This document shows positions 49,590-62,186 of a stretch of DNA of 64,000 bases, piece by piece (position 1 is the first letter of the stretch; each line of letters begins with the position of its first letter). Location of the stretch: NCBI GenBank assembly GCA_038503035.1, contig JAVSML010025537.1, forward strand, positions 423,317 through 487,316, written 5' to 3'. Source of the DNA: Crocodylus rhombifer. Lineage: Eukaryota > Chordata > Crocodylia > Crocodylidae. The position numbers and the translations under genes were made by a program. Under the pieces are notes generated by a model that was not told where the DNA came from, did no database searches, and saw nothing but the letters and a program-made list of their open reading frames with translations.

Positions 49590-51150
49590 AGCATTTATTT
49601 GAACATAAGGTCAGGGCTTTTTCCCTCCAAACAGCATGAGGGCAGGGAGAGGGGGGAAGCCCCTCGTTTTATATTCACAAACAAGAAAATATCATTAATG
49701 ATAGACAGTGTATTCAGACTGTTGCCAGAAACACTGCATGCTCGGTGACGGAAACCAAGTATGAAGCGGACTGAATGCAGCCCACACCGCAGCATGCCTG
49801 TAAAAACAGGGGCCATACTGGGCAAACATACTGATGGGAACTGAAGATTTCCTTAAAGAATTACAGGTCAACCTTACCCTGTTACAGAAAAGCAGACAGG
49901 CCTATTTAGGGGAAGGGTTTGGTGAACCAAACAAAGTTATCAGCAAGGCAAAGGTTAATAAGCAGCCTTATGCACAGGTCAGCTGAGAGGGCACATGACC
50001 AGAAGCAGGCAGGGCTCTGAGCATATAAACCCTAGCCAGAGCCAGAGCAAACAGTCCGTCTCTGGGAGCAGAGGGGAAAAGAGCCCTGCAAGCAGGCTGC
50101 CTGCTGAAGACAGACCAAGTATGCTGCACCTGGAGATGGCATATGAGCCTGGGGCTAAACTAAGCCAGAAAGACCACAGGGGGACACAAGGCTGACCCCA
50201 GAACTGCTCTCGGGACTGCCAACACAATGTGCCTTCAGAAAGGATACAACGCTGGGTAAGGGGAAGCCCTGTCGCAAGGCAGCAGGCTATAACTTAGTTT
50301 TCACTGGTGTGTGTGGAAAGGACTAAGGTGTGGTTTGGTGGTCTCATTAGTGCCCAAGGGGCATGTTACCACCTTATGTCATGCCACAGGTCAGGCTCAA
50401 GGCACAGCCTGGAGCCAGAGGGCCCAGCACCCAGAGCAGAGTCAATCACCCAAGAAGGGCGGAGACAGGGGCCAGGGCCCAGAAAGAGGTGAAGCAAACT
50501 CAGAGCCCAAGAGGGGCTGAGACAGGGCCAGGGGCCTGAAGCCCAAGAAAGACAGAATCAGTGCCTGAGATGAATAAGAATCTGAAGCCTAAGAAGGGCT
50601 AAGCCAGAGCCCAGTAAGGCAAGACTAGGGCCGAAGCAGAAAAGCCAGGTCCAGAACAGTAGGCCTTGGCTATGGGGCCAGCTAGAGTAAAGGGACAGGA
50701 GCTAGTAAGGCTGAAGCCCCAACAAGAGAGGAAAGGTCTGAGGCTGCCTGGTGGTTTTGAGGGATAAGTGTCCTAGCTGATTGATGGTACAGTGACATCT
50801 GTGATGCATGGATGTGTTGTAAAGGGGCAGTTGAAGCCATGTAATAAATCCCTAAGGCAATGGGTGCAGGTGCCTTCAGGCCAAGAAGGCCCGAGTATGG
50901 ACAGACCCAGTTCAGGTTGGTGTATTCAGAGAGGGAATTTTCAGAGAAGGAAGGACAAGGACTGATTCTAAGACTAACAGGCTTTCATAATTTAACAATG
51001 ACATAATTCTATTTTATAATTTAACAACTACATCAAGGCATGGCAGGAAAGAGCAGAGGGGAGGGTATCTAGAATCAGAGTGTGGTAGTGGCCATAGGAC
51101 CCCCAGGAAGCAGCACAGTCACAGCAGGGTCCTGGTCCTGCTACAGGAAC
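49590..51150 (+). mobile_element. possible LTR-type element, non-coding
   Basis: A TATAAA at 50024-50029, then a long purine-rich leader with recurring CCCAAGAAGGGC / CCCAAGAGGGGC / CCTAAGAAGGGC units (50440-50620) and AATAAA at 50843-50848. The order TATA-leader-poly(A) suggests an LTR. No coding genes, primer-binding site or duplicated partner was found; the boundaries are guesses. Confidence 0.35.
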
Positions 51151-51289
51151 CTACCATAGATTAGTGAAGCACGCCTGAGTAAGATACAGCTCCCATTGTG
51201 CTCAGCTCACCTTCAGCATAGATTTTATTTCAACTGATGGTAACTTACTAAGAACATGCTGCTTTTAGCAGCAATTCAAGGAAAGATAA

Positions 51290-51407
51290 TATATTCAATG
51301 AAGTTATCCTTGTATGCAAATGTAAGACAAGGGACTATTTCGTCTGATCGTGATTTAGGGAATAAGGAGGGAAGGGGTTCATCTTGTATCTGAGTAACTA
51401 TGGTAGT
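51290..51407 (-). mobile_element. short dispersed element, third copy
   Basis: On the minus strand: ACCATAGTTACTCAGATACA, then AGATGAACCCCTTCC, followed internally by CTTGTCTTACATTTGCATAC. Relative of 14765-14953, with only one copy of the internal module. Confidence 0.5.
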
Positions 51408-51554
51408 GCTCCAAATCAGGTCTCACAACAAGTTATTTACACTTAACAACTTAACTAAAAATTGGGTTACACAACAACTACAATATTTCAGGTTTTAAAG
51501 AGACAAATATAATAATCCTCCCCCCCTTATAAAACATTCATCAAATTGTAAAAT

Positions 51555-54226
51555 CAGAAGCGTGCAACTTTGTAGGGCTGTATAGACGAGAGAGTAGGCA
51601 GAAAAGGGGAGGTGTTGTTCTGTATGTAAAGGAGCAATACACATCTTCCATAATCAAGATGGGACCAGAAAAGTGGCAAATTGAGGTATTGTAGGTCAGA
51701 ATGCAAGGGGGTCGGGGTAAAGGGAATTGCTAGTGAGGGTCTACTACAGGCCACTAAATCAGGAGGAAGAGTTAGACCTGGAATTCTCCAGATAGCTCTC
51801 AATGGCCATACAGTCAAGGTACATGGTTGTCATGGGTGACCTAAACTACCCAGACATCTACTGGGAGGAGCAGTCAGCTAGATCCAACTATTCACATAGA
51901 TTTATGGCCCCATTAGGGGAAATGCCTTACTGGACTTGGTCCTGCCTACATAGGATGATTTGGTGGGGGAACTACCGACACAAGGTAAGCTAGGAGACAG
52001 TGACCATCGCTTGATTGAATTTACTATATGGTGTAGGGTGGGAAAGATAATCAGTAGGGAAGAGGTGCTAGACTTCAGAAAGGCTAACTTCAGTGTGCTC
52101 AAGAGATTAGTTAGCGAGGCACTCAAAACCAGGAGAATTGGTGAAATAAGAGTCCAGGAAGGGGGTCATTCCTAAAGGGAGCAATGCTACAGGCTCTGGA
52201 GACAATCCCTTTGCGCAGGAAAGGGGGAAAAGGGGCCAAGAAACCCTCTTGGCTGAACAGAGAAGTCCAGGAAAACCTAGGGGCAAAAAAAGAGGCATAC
52301 AGGCTGTGGAAGCAGGGGGTAGCTACCACGCCGGAGTATAACTACTTGGCCTGAACTTGCAGGGAGACGGTCAGAAAGGTCAAAGCAGAAATGGAACTTA
52401 GGCTGGCAACAAAAATTAACGACAACAAAAAGTCCTTCTTCAGGACTTTTGGAGTAAAAGTATGAGCAAAAGTATGGAGCAAAAAGAAGGTGCAGGGTAG
52501 CACAGGCCCCCCACAAGAAAACTAGGGCAATTAGTGACAGATGGGGGGATAAAGCTGAGCTCGTCAATGAGTTTTTTGCCTCTGTATCCCTGAACTCTGA
52601 TCAGGACAATTCTCCCAACTGGCTCATAGACGGGCATAAAGGGGAAACCAGCCCACCAACTATTAGCACCGACTTAGTGAAGAGACACTTGGAGGGGCTG
52701 GAAGTGTCTCAGTCAGCAGGCCCAGATGATCTTCATCCTAGGGTGCGGAAGGAATTGGCCAGTGTTACAGCACAGCCACTGATGCAGCTGTTTGAACACT
52801 CTTGGTGCTCAGGTTAGGTCCCAGAGGACTAGAAAAGGGCCAATGTGGTCCCTATTTTCAAGAAGAGGAGGAAGGAGGATCCAGGTAATTACAGACCAGT
52901 TAGTCTCACCAGTATTCTCGGGAAAACCTTTGAGGATCACACTTGCAGGAGTCCAGCAGCGAAAGCAATGCTAAAGGGCAACCGGCACAGATTCATAGCA
53001 AGAAGATCATGCCTGACTATCCTTGTTTCTTTTTAACACAGAATGCTTAAATGCAAGAATCGAGGTGGATGTCATCTACTTAGTTTTTAAGAAGGTCTTT
53101 GATATGGTATCATTATATTCTTACAGATAAACTGAGCAACTATGACATAAATGATTACAGTCTGGTGGGTGGCAAATTGGCTTAGGGGGTCACGCCCAGA
53201 GAGTGGTGGTGGATGGGCTGGTATTGACCTGGAAAGATGCAGGCAGTGAAGTTCCACATGGCTCAGTCCTTGGATCAGTGCTGTTCAATGTCTTCATTAG
53301 TGACTTGGATGAGGGTATGGAAAGCACACTATCCAAATTTGCAAATGATAGCAAATTATGAGGTAAAAGTTAACACACCAGAGGGTAGGGAACGAATCCA
53401 AGCAGATGTGGACAGGTTGGAAAAATGGACAAAACAGAAGAGGATGCAGTTTAATAAGAACAAATGCAAGGTGCTGCACCTAGAAAGAAGGAATCACCTG
53501 AACACTTACAGGCTAGGTGAGGACCTTCTGAGCAGCACAGCAGCAGAAGTGCTTGGATTCCAAGATGCTGACTGTTGTCTCCAAGATGAACATGAGTCAA
53601 TGTGACAAAGTGATCAGTACAGCTAACTGCACTTTATCATGCATTAGCAGGTCCATGACAAACAGGTCCAAGGAGGTGATACTTCCCCTTTATGAGACAT
53701 TGGTCAGGCTGCAGTTGAAGTACTGCATCCAGTTATGGGCACCACACTTCAAGAGAGATTTGGACAACCTTGAGAGGGTTCAGAGGAGGGCCACTCATAT
53801 GGTTAGGGACCTGCAGGCAAAGCCCTACAAGGAGAGATTGAGGGCCCTGGATCTCTTCTGCCTCCTCAAGAGAAGGCTAAGAAGTGATCTTGTGGCCACT
53901 TACAAATTCATCAGGGGGACAGCAAGGGATAAGAGATGCTCTGTTTAGCAGGGCACCTGTTGGAGTAACTATAAACAATGACCAGAAACTGACAGACAGC
54001 AGATTTAGATTAGGCACCAGAAAGAACTTCTTTATGGTAAGGTTTACCAAAATCAGGAATGGGCTTCCAAAGGAAGTAGTGCTCTCCACCTTGGGGGTCT
54101 TCAAGAGGAGGCTAGAAATGCACCTGGCTGGGGCTGTCTGACCGCAGCACTCTTTCCTGCCCAGGGCAGGGTGTCCGACTTGATGATCTGCTAAGGTCCC
54201 TTCCAACCCAAACATATATGAATCTG
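51555..54226 (+). mobile_element. CR1 LINE, 2.7 kb, endonuclease to 3' end, inactive
   Basis: The longest CR1 in the window. Endonuclease end: VVLYVKEQYTSS near 51618, and VVMGDLNYPDIYWEE at 51826-51870. RT: GNYRPVSLTSILGKTFE (52845-53036), SCLTILVSF, a broken motif A near 53090, QADVDRLEKWTKQKRMQFNK (53237-53605), LPLYETLVRLQLKYCIQLWA (53553-53948), KNFFMVRFTKIRNGLPKEVV (53884-54141). The FADD box is degraded (LSKFANDSKL-like near 53335). Frameshifts and stops throughout; a different subfamily from 1-1490. Confidence 0.92.
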
Positions 54227-55078
54227 TGGATCAATGTTAGACCAATCTTACTCTTGTGTGTCCTCCACAGCAAGTGCTTATTCTTTTTGCTTTTAGAGAA
54301 AAACAGCCTTCTCGTTTGTTTATTACATCATAAACAACCGAGGCAGGACATGTCACTGAGACCAAAGAAAAAAAGTGGCAAATTGGACTATTTTAGACTA
54401 TTACTTCCAAGATATAGTAAAAGAAGATTCATGAAAGTATAGAAAAGGTTACTCGGTCCTCACACCATATTACACATTCATACCAGGCTAAGTCATTTAC
54501 CAAACTCACCTGGAATTTTTTCTCATTTAAAACTCTGCATCTCTGACACCATGGAAAACAAAACAGAAGTACCAAGAACTTTTTTCTACTGTTCCTTTAA
54601 TCTTCAGAAAACAACACTCCTCATTTTTAGTCTATGAAAAAATAAGAAATCTGCAATATCAAGAGGCATTAAGAGTAGAGAAAGAAACAGCCCAAGACAT
54701 TCCATGCAGTCAGTCACTAAAAGAAAGGGCAGCAAACCCAGATCTGTCTGTATCAAATACAATCCATAAACAGCCATCAGTGTACCTATTTCTCAGTGGG
54801 CCATAACCCTTGGATACAATGCCAAGGACAGGAGTGAACACACAGATCTGTAATATTATTCGCCAAAAGAACAAACCAGCAACAAAGTCCTATCTCCTCT
54901 TCCTTTCAAAGGGCAAATCACAAGATCAAAAGCAACACGACTGCATGTATAAAACATGTCTTTTCCATAAACATTACATCTGGCTTTAAATCATGTAGAA
55001 ACTAAGTATGATGCTTTTTGGCCCATCACATTGACAAATATATTTAGGTAATCACAGCTGTGCCTCTCTCCTATCTAC

Positions 55079-55803
55079 CAGGGCTGTACAAAATGGCTGT
55101 GTTTCGATTTGGTTTTGGATTCGGCCCTTTCAGAGGACAGTGATTTGTTTCAGTGTTTTGGATCACTGTCCTGTTTCATTTTGGCCGAATCTGTTTCAGA
55201 GATGCGGCTCTGATGAATCTCCTCCGAATCTGTTTTGAATAGGCTGCAAACTTTGCACAGCTCTACTGCTCAGCCAGGAGGGGCTCGGGGCCAGGGACTG
55301 CAGGGCCCCAGCAGGTAGCAAGATGGGGACATGGGTGGCTTGTCTGAGAGAGGGCCACTGCCCTCTGTTCAAGTGAGGAGACCCCCATGCAAATTTCTGA
55401 TCCCTGTCACACCAGGTCACGGGACAAGGAAGCAGTACAGAGCAGCGGGCAAGCCTGCTGGTCCTTGCCGCACGACTTGGCTCTGCAGGGAGCAGAGATC
55501 TGCACTGGGGGTCTCCTCACTGCCACCGCCCACCCTGTAACTGGGGCAGCACGCGTTGGGCAACAGTGGCAAGGAGACCCCCAGTGCAGATCTCTACTCC
55601 CTGCAGAGCAGAGTCACGTGGCAAGGCAGCAGTGTACAGCTGTTTCCCTCCAAGCCCGGCTCCGAAACTCCAAATTTTCTGAAGTGTTTCGGATGCCTTG
55701 TTTCATTTCAGAGCCTTCTGTTTCAATTCAGATTCAGTGTTTCAGGTGCCAGAACAGCCCTAAAACACTTCCAAAACAGCTGCCAAAATTTTTCACAGCC
55801 CTA
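55079..55803. mobile_element. hAT-type foldback element, 725 bp, copy 2
   Basis: Ends CAGGGCTGTACAAAATG and, reversed, TAGGGCTGTGAAAAATTTT, flanked by CTATCTAC (55071-55078) and GTATCTAC (55804-55811), 7 of 8 matching. The subterminal parts are rich in TTTCGGATT/GATTCGG words as in 38801-39518. Inner palindrome: AGATCTGCACTGGGGGTCTC near 55497 against its exact reverse near 55577. No transposase. Confidence 0.85.
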
Positions 55804-55914
55804 GTATCTACCATATGTAAGACTGGCCTTCATGTAGGATGATTTCCATAGAGAATTACAGGATTATTTTCCCAGCCCCAAATACTCATTTGACGAGAAA
55901 TTCATCAAGGATGA

Positions 55915-57108
55915 ATGTACGGTAAGGTGGATAGAAAACTGGCTGAAGCATTGGGCTTAGAGAGTAATAATCAGTGGCTCAATGTGTAGTGGCTCAAGGG
56001 TTGGTCCTAGCCAGTTTTGTTCCATGTCTTCATTAACTATCTGGAAGATGGCATAGAGTGCACCCTCAGAAAGTTTGCAGATGACACTAAGCTGGGGGGA
56101 GCAGTAGATACAATGGAGGGTGGGGCTAGGATTCACAGTGACCTAGACAAATATAAAGAAGGGCCAGAAGATCTCTCATGAGGTTCAACAAGGACAAATG
56201 CAAAGTCTTGCACTTACGATGGAACAATTTCATGTACCAGTACTGGCTGGGGGCTGACTGGCTGGGAAGGAGCTCTCCAGGAAAGGACCTGGGAGTTACA
56301 GTGGACAATAAGCTGAATATGAACCAGCAGTGTGCCCTTGTTGCCAAGAAGGCTAACAGCATACTAAGATGCATTGGTAGGTATGTTACTAGTAAGTCAA
56401 GGAAAGTGATTCTTCCCCTCTATTCAGCACTTGTGAGGCCACATCTGGAGTACTATGTTCAGTTTTGGGCCCTCCACTACAGAAAGGATGTAGACAAATT
56501 GGAGGGAGTCCAGCAGAGTAAATTGGATGCTTATTTTGCTGGGATCCTATGGCCCTAGCTGACTTCCTGCCCTTCGGGCAGGGGGTGGGGGGGGCTGGAC
56601 ATGATGATCTTCCGAGGTCCCTTCCAGCCCTAATGTCTATGAAATCTATGAAGGGCAACAAAAATGGTAAGGGGGATGGGAGATATGACTGATGAGGAAA
56701 GACTGGGGAAACTGGGCTTATTTAGTCTAGAGAAAAGAAGACAGAGTGGGGATTTAATAGCACCTTTCAACTACCTGGGGGGGGCGGGGGAGGTTAAATG
56801 AGCAGACGTAGTAAACTGTTCCCAGTGATAGCAGATGACAGTACAAGATACAACCATCTCAAGATACAGCAAGGAAAGTTTAGGTTAAATATTAGGAAGA
56901 ATTTTCTCACTGGGAAGGTAGAAAATACTGCAACAAGTTACCTAGACAGGTGTGAAAGCTGGATTCACAGAGGTTTTCAAAAGCTGGCTAGATAACACTT
57001 TAGCTGTTATGATCTAATTGGGGCTGGTCCTGCTTTGAGCAGGAGGTTGGACTAGATGACCACCTGAGTTCCCTTCCAACCCTAATTTTCTACAATTCTG
57101 TGATTCTG
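55915..57108 (+). mobile_element. CR1 LINE, 3' 1.2 kb, with a nested CR1 tail
   Basis: RT C-terminal frame 56178-56558 ([37 protein letters not shown]), interrupted at 56517 and resumed at 56652 (GGCAACAAAAATGG). The last segment at 56798-56995 (FRLNIRKNFLTGKVENTATS) precedes a 3' end of CTACAATTCTGTGATTCTG. Same subfamily as 42440-43525. Confidence 0.9.
56517..56651 (+). mobile_element. 135-bp CR1 3' end inserted in another CR1
   Basis: AGTAAATTGGATGCTTATTT through CTGGGATCCTATGGCC and TTCCAGCCCTAATGTCTATG is the terminal 135 bp of the 1-1490/36281 subfamily. The host CR1 reads GTCCAGCAG before it and AGGGCAACAAAAATGG after it, which join to the uninterrupted host sequence seen in the copy at 42440. 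Confidence 0.85.
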
Positions 57109-58469
57109 ACCAGAATGTGAGAGCTACTAGGTACTGAGTTTCTTCCCTGTTATGCACTCTCTCATATTAAAAGTATTTAAAAAAAAATACACTGTTCCTT
57201 GCTTCCTTTCATGTTATTTACATAATAGAAATGCTTCCAATAAAAGATATCTGATATCAGAAACCCTAAAACAATGCACAATCAAAACTGAATTTTCCTT
57301 TTACACATACAAATCAGACTGGTCAAATTCAAACCAACTGTTTTTTACTATTTATTCAGTCATCCTTAAAACACCATTGTTCAACAACATGATTCTCTAC
57401 CCAAATACTCTGTAAAAACAATGATTAGTAACATCTTATGTGCTGTATTTTAATACAATCTTATAGAAAACATAAATTTCAGTTCTTCCTTCACCTTTCC
57501 CAAACAGCGAAATACAAGCACAACTGTGGATATTCCAGCTATTCCTTAACCAAAATAAGAACACTGCACCACATAACTAACATACTTATGACAGAAAATT
57601 GAAGCCAAGAATAAATAACTGAAATAAAATAATATTGCACCTGTAACTCATGTAAACCCAAGGTCAACAGAACTAACTCTATCAGCATACACAACCCAAT
57701 TATTTATCTGAAACAAAAAACATAGCTTTAGCCCACATCTTTTCACTGCTAAATCAAGAGCTGTCAATCAAAGCCATTTATTTGTGTGCTCTCATTAGAG
57801 CACAGTGCTTCAATCTGAACATGACTAGTAAAGAATGCAGAGAGCATATCTGTATCTACTTAACCTTCATCAACTAACATTCATGCACTCTCATTAATTT
57901 TTTCATCTCACTTTCAAGCATGACACGGCTCATACCGGAACAATAACTTGCCGATAATTGCTCAAGACAACAGCTGGACAGGCACAGTGCAGAGGTGAAA
58001 TCTCTCATAGATTACAGGGTGCGTCAATGCATTACAATTAGTTTAAAAAGTCATCTGCCCTATTCAACAGCTTTGAAAAGAAAGAAATTTCATTAGCAGC
58101 TAAAGCAATCTTATCATGTTTTCAGCTTTAATGACCCATTGCATTATATTCTCTCACATTACGAGACCAGATGACTAACAGGCATAGACTTGATCTCAAA
58201 TCTCTGTACAAGGTGCAATATTTTTGAAGTGGTATCATCTGATATAAACTATGCAAAGATCAGCCTTGCCATTCAAGAACATCTAATTTAGAGACTCCTA
58301 AATGAACAAGAGCATTACATACACCTTCCAAGTTATAATTCATCTTCAGAGAACTTCTTAATAATATCATTGCTGAGCTTCCTTTGCAAGAAATTCAATG
58401 TGATGTTTAAAGGGAACACCCAGTATTGGAATTCAAATAATCAGTATGTATGCTGAAGTGTACTAGAAT

Positions 58470-58488
58470 AAAAAATAAATAAATAAAA
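58470..58488 (+). repeat. (AAAT)n short tandem repeat
   Basis: AAAAAATAAATAAATAAAA just before the CR1 insertion site at 58499. Confidence 0.8.
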
Positions 58489-58498
58489 GATACTGCAT

Positions 58499-60291
58499 AA
58501 ATACATAGGTGGCAAAAAGAAGCGTCCTGCAGGGGCCCCACATTACCCGGAATCACTAGGAAATTTGGTCGTCACACGAGATGACAAAGCTAACATATTT
58601 AATGATTTCTTTGCCTCCATTTTCCTGAGCAGGGACCGGAACAGCCACCCCGCCTCTGGGCCCCCCGCAGACCCCAGGGGAGGCGCACCTAGGCCAAGGG
58701 TTAGTGAGGAACTAACTAGGGAACTTCTGGAGGGACTGGATGTATTCAAATCAGCTGGTCCGGACAATCTCCACCCTAGAGTACAGAGGGAATTAGCTGA
58801 GGTCATTGCGGGACCCCTAGCATGGCTTTACAAGCACTCGTGGTGCTCTGGTGTGGTGCCAGAGGACTTGAAGAGGGCCAATGTGGTTCCCATCTTCAAA
58901 AAGGGAAGGAAAGAGGACCCAGGAAACTATTAGCCAGTTAGTCTTACCTCAATCCTGGGTAAGCTTTTTGAGAAAATTATTCTGGCACATGTCCACAAGG
59001 GGCCAGCAGGGGAGATTATGCTTAGGAGCAACAAACACGGGTTCATTAGAGGCAGGTCCTGCCAGACCAACCTTGTGGCATTCTACGACCAGGTCACCAA
59101 ATCCTTAGATGCAGGGGTAGCAGTGGACATAGTCTTCCTGGACTTTCGGAAGGCCTTTGACACTGTCTCTCACCCTGCTCTCATTAAGAAACTGGGGGAC
59201 TGTGGTGTCAACACCTACATAGTCAAATGGGTCGCCAACTGACTGGAAGGTCACACCCAGACAGTGGTAGTGGATGGGTCATTTTTGACTTGCAGGGATG
59301 TGGGCAGTGGGGTTCTGCAGAGCTCAGTCCTCAGGCCCGCACTGTTCAATATTTTCATCAGTGACTTGGACGAGGGGGTAAAAAGCACCCTGTTCAAATC
59401 TGCTGATGACACTAAGATGTGGGAGGATGTGGGCATGCTAGAAGGGAGGAATAGGCTGCAATCGGACCTGGACAGGTTACAGGGGTGGGCGGATGAGAAT
59501 AGGATGGGATTCAACACTGACAAGTGCAAGGTGATGCACCTGGGGAGGAAAAGCCAGCACCATACCTACAGGCTGGGGAACTCCCTTCTCGTCAATACAG
59601 AGGCGGAAAAGGATCTTGGAGTCATCATTGACTCCAAGATGAACATGGGCCGGCAGTGTGGGGATGCAGTCAGGAAGGCCAACCACACTTTGTCATGCAT
59701 CCACAGATGCATCTCAAGCAGATCCGAGGTGATACTCCCCCTCTATGCGGCACTAGTCAGGCCACAGCTGGAGTACTGTGTCCAGTTCTGGGTGCTGCAC
59801 TTCAGGAGGGATGTGGACAACATGGAGAAGGTCCAGAGGAGGGCAACTTGCATGATCGGGGGCAGCAAGTCAGGCCCTACGAGGAGAGGCTACGGGGCCT
59901 GAACCTTTTCAGCCTCCATAAGAGAAGGCTGAGGGGGGATCTAGTGGGCATTTACAAACTAATCAGAGGGGTCCAGTAGGCATTGGGGGAGTGCCTGTTC
60001 CCCCCAGCACTACCAGCAGTGACTAGGAATAACGGTGACAAGCTGGCAGAGGGTAAATTCAGACTAGACATCAGGAAGTGCTACTTTACAGTCAGGGCGG
60101 CTAGGATCTGGAACCAACTTCCAAGAGAAGTGGTGCTGGCTCCTACACTGGGGGTCTTTAAGAGGAGTCTAGATGAACACCTTGCTGGGGTCGTTTGACC
60201 CCACTACTCTTTCCTGCCATGGCAGGGAGTCAGACTCGATCTGTTCAGGTCCCTTCCGACCCTACTAACTACGAAACTATGAAAAAAAAAA
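58499..60291 (+). mobile_element. CR1 LINE, 1.8 kb RT part, best preserved on the plus strand
   Basis: Frames: 58565-58933 (NIFNDFFASIFLSRDRNSHP; PEDLKRANVVPIFKKGRKED, stop in place of Arg at GNY*PVS), 59018-59242 (RSCQTNLVAFYDQVTKSLDA; VDIVFLDFRKAFDTVSH, motif A intact), 59264-59902 (motif C reads SADDTKMW where FADD is expected; [30 protein letters not shown]), and 59983-60198 (LDIRKCYFTVRAARIWNQLP). Only a few lesions, so relatively young, but 5' truncated and with in-frame stops. Flanked by ATACTGCAT at 58490-58498 and 60292-60300. Confidence 0.95.
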
Positions 60292-60599
60292 ATACTGCAT
60301 TGGCTCACCATAGCTCACAATACCTGTCAAGATGAGGATAATTGTATTATAATAGTATTTAATGCAAGACAATGAGAAGAGAAGTATTTTCCTCTAACAT
60401 GGGACTTCCAATAAGGAGGAATAAAAACATGAAGGGTATCATTCGCTATATCCAGGAAAGAGAAAAATAATAAAAAATGTAGAGCTACCTTTGCTTATAG
60501 TACAGTTACTACCACAAGAGGGCCCCACATTCTGATTGTGGATGTTACTGTTCTTACTGTTAATACTAAAAAGAGGAAGATTTAAACAAGCTTTCAGGC

Positions 60600-60745
60600 A
60601 CAAACCTGAAGAACAGCATTTTTTGCCCAGAAGCTTGTCTAACACGTTTCCCAAATATAAAGTCAATCCAACCAAAAAAAAAAAAATATTACCCCACCTC
60701 ACACATCTTTCTTCTCATATATTCCCTGTATTATCATGGCTATAA
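60600..60745 (+). repeat. dispersed amniote repeat, diverged
   Basis: AGCTTGTCTAACACGTTTCC, ATATTACCCCACCTCACACA and ATTATCATGGCTATAA follow the order of the family seen at 37525-37690. Confidence 0.4.
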
Positions 60746-62057
60746 AATTACTTATATAAAAGAAAGGAAATTGAGTGTTATAGTCTGTATTTTGATAATA
60801 TACAAGAAATTATAAAAATGTTTCTAGATTACTGCTTTCATTATTGAAGAAAGGACTTAGTTATGCTGTGCAACAATTTACTATTAACTGGACAGTAACT
60901 GGCATGTTCCCATGAGTATGAAAATTATTCCTATTTGACATAGACAAAATATAGAAGTTAATGCTTTCAACTTAAAAGGAAATATTTCATAATCGAGTAG
61001 ACACACATTAACACAATTTCAAAATCATCTAAATAAAAACTACTGCAGCACATACTCTATATTCAAGTAACTGCTTTATAAAGTATACATTGAAATGCAA
61101 ATGTGAGTTTATAAGCTACTGAAATAGAACAAGCACTGTTCAACCCCTAAACTGCTCAAACACTTCTGGTAATTTGTTGCTATTTAGCATAGACCAAAAC
61201 AGGTTGGTTACATAAGGATACTGAAGTCTACACCTTTGTATTTGCTTGTAGATATTCAAAACTATTATTGCCTAATTTGTGAACATGATATTGTGTCAAT
61301 TATAGAATGGACAATTATTTCTGAACTATCCATTCTAAAACTCTATCTGAGAGTTTTATGGGGAAAAATATCATTTCAAATGTTACAATTATTCATAAGA
61401 TATTCCATAAAAAAATCTGTTCTTAGGACTGCTATTACAAAAATACACTTAGACTGAATTTTAGGTTTATGAAATGTTGCTTAGTAACACAATTTATTAT
61501 CTAGTACTCTTTGTAGCTTTGTACAGGTAATATTTAACATCATAAGTTACCTACAGACCCACAGTCTTATTTAACAATCAAAGTAAACATTTAAGGGAAT
61601 ACAATATTGCTACGTGAGATCACTATTACTTCTGACATACTAACCACTAGCTAAAGCTAGAAGCATAGGAGAGGGGAAAGAGATAAAGTTGAACTGATGC
61701 TGCTTAACTAACAGGAATGAAAATATTTCAGTGGTTTTATACTATAAATAACACAACATGCCTGATATTTCCCCACCACCATGAAGTTTCTATTGGCAAA
61801 CTGTAAAAAAAAAAACCCTTAAAACATTCAGGCAGGTGTTAACAAAAAAAAAAAAAAAAAAAATCAGTCTCTAATGAAGAATGTAATACGAGCATGTATT
61901 AACAGAAAGGGAAACTACAACAAAAAATATTAGACACAGAAGGCTGAATAAATGTACTAACCTCTGGTTGCTATGGAGAAGGTTGATGTGAGCAGGAGGC
62001 CAATATGGCAAGCATAAATGGTGAAAGAAAGATTAGTCTTCCATGTTACAGAACAAA

Positions 62058-62076
62058 ACACACACACACACACACT
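62058..62076 (+). repeat. (CA)n microsatellite
   Basis: About nine CA units. Confidence 0.85.
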
Positions 62077-62186
62077 TCACAGAATTTATGTAACATGAGA
62101 GCATTCAGAGGTAAGTATTTAATCCAAAATTAACTAAAAATAATTGAAAATATAGAGACTTGTGTAGACATAACTACATTAGAGAG

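Noticed and set aside
60439..60702. Minus-strand open frame next to an AAAG|GTAGCT donor-like site
   Set aside because: It overlaps the diverged dispersed repeat at 60600-60745 and has no similarity to formins.
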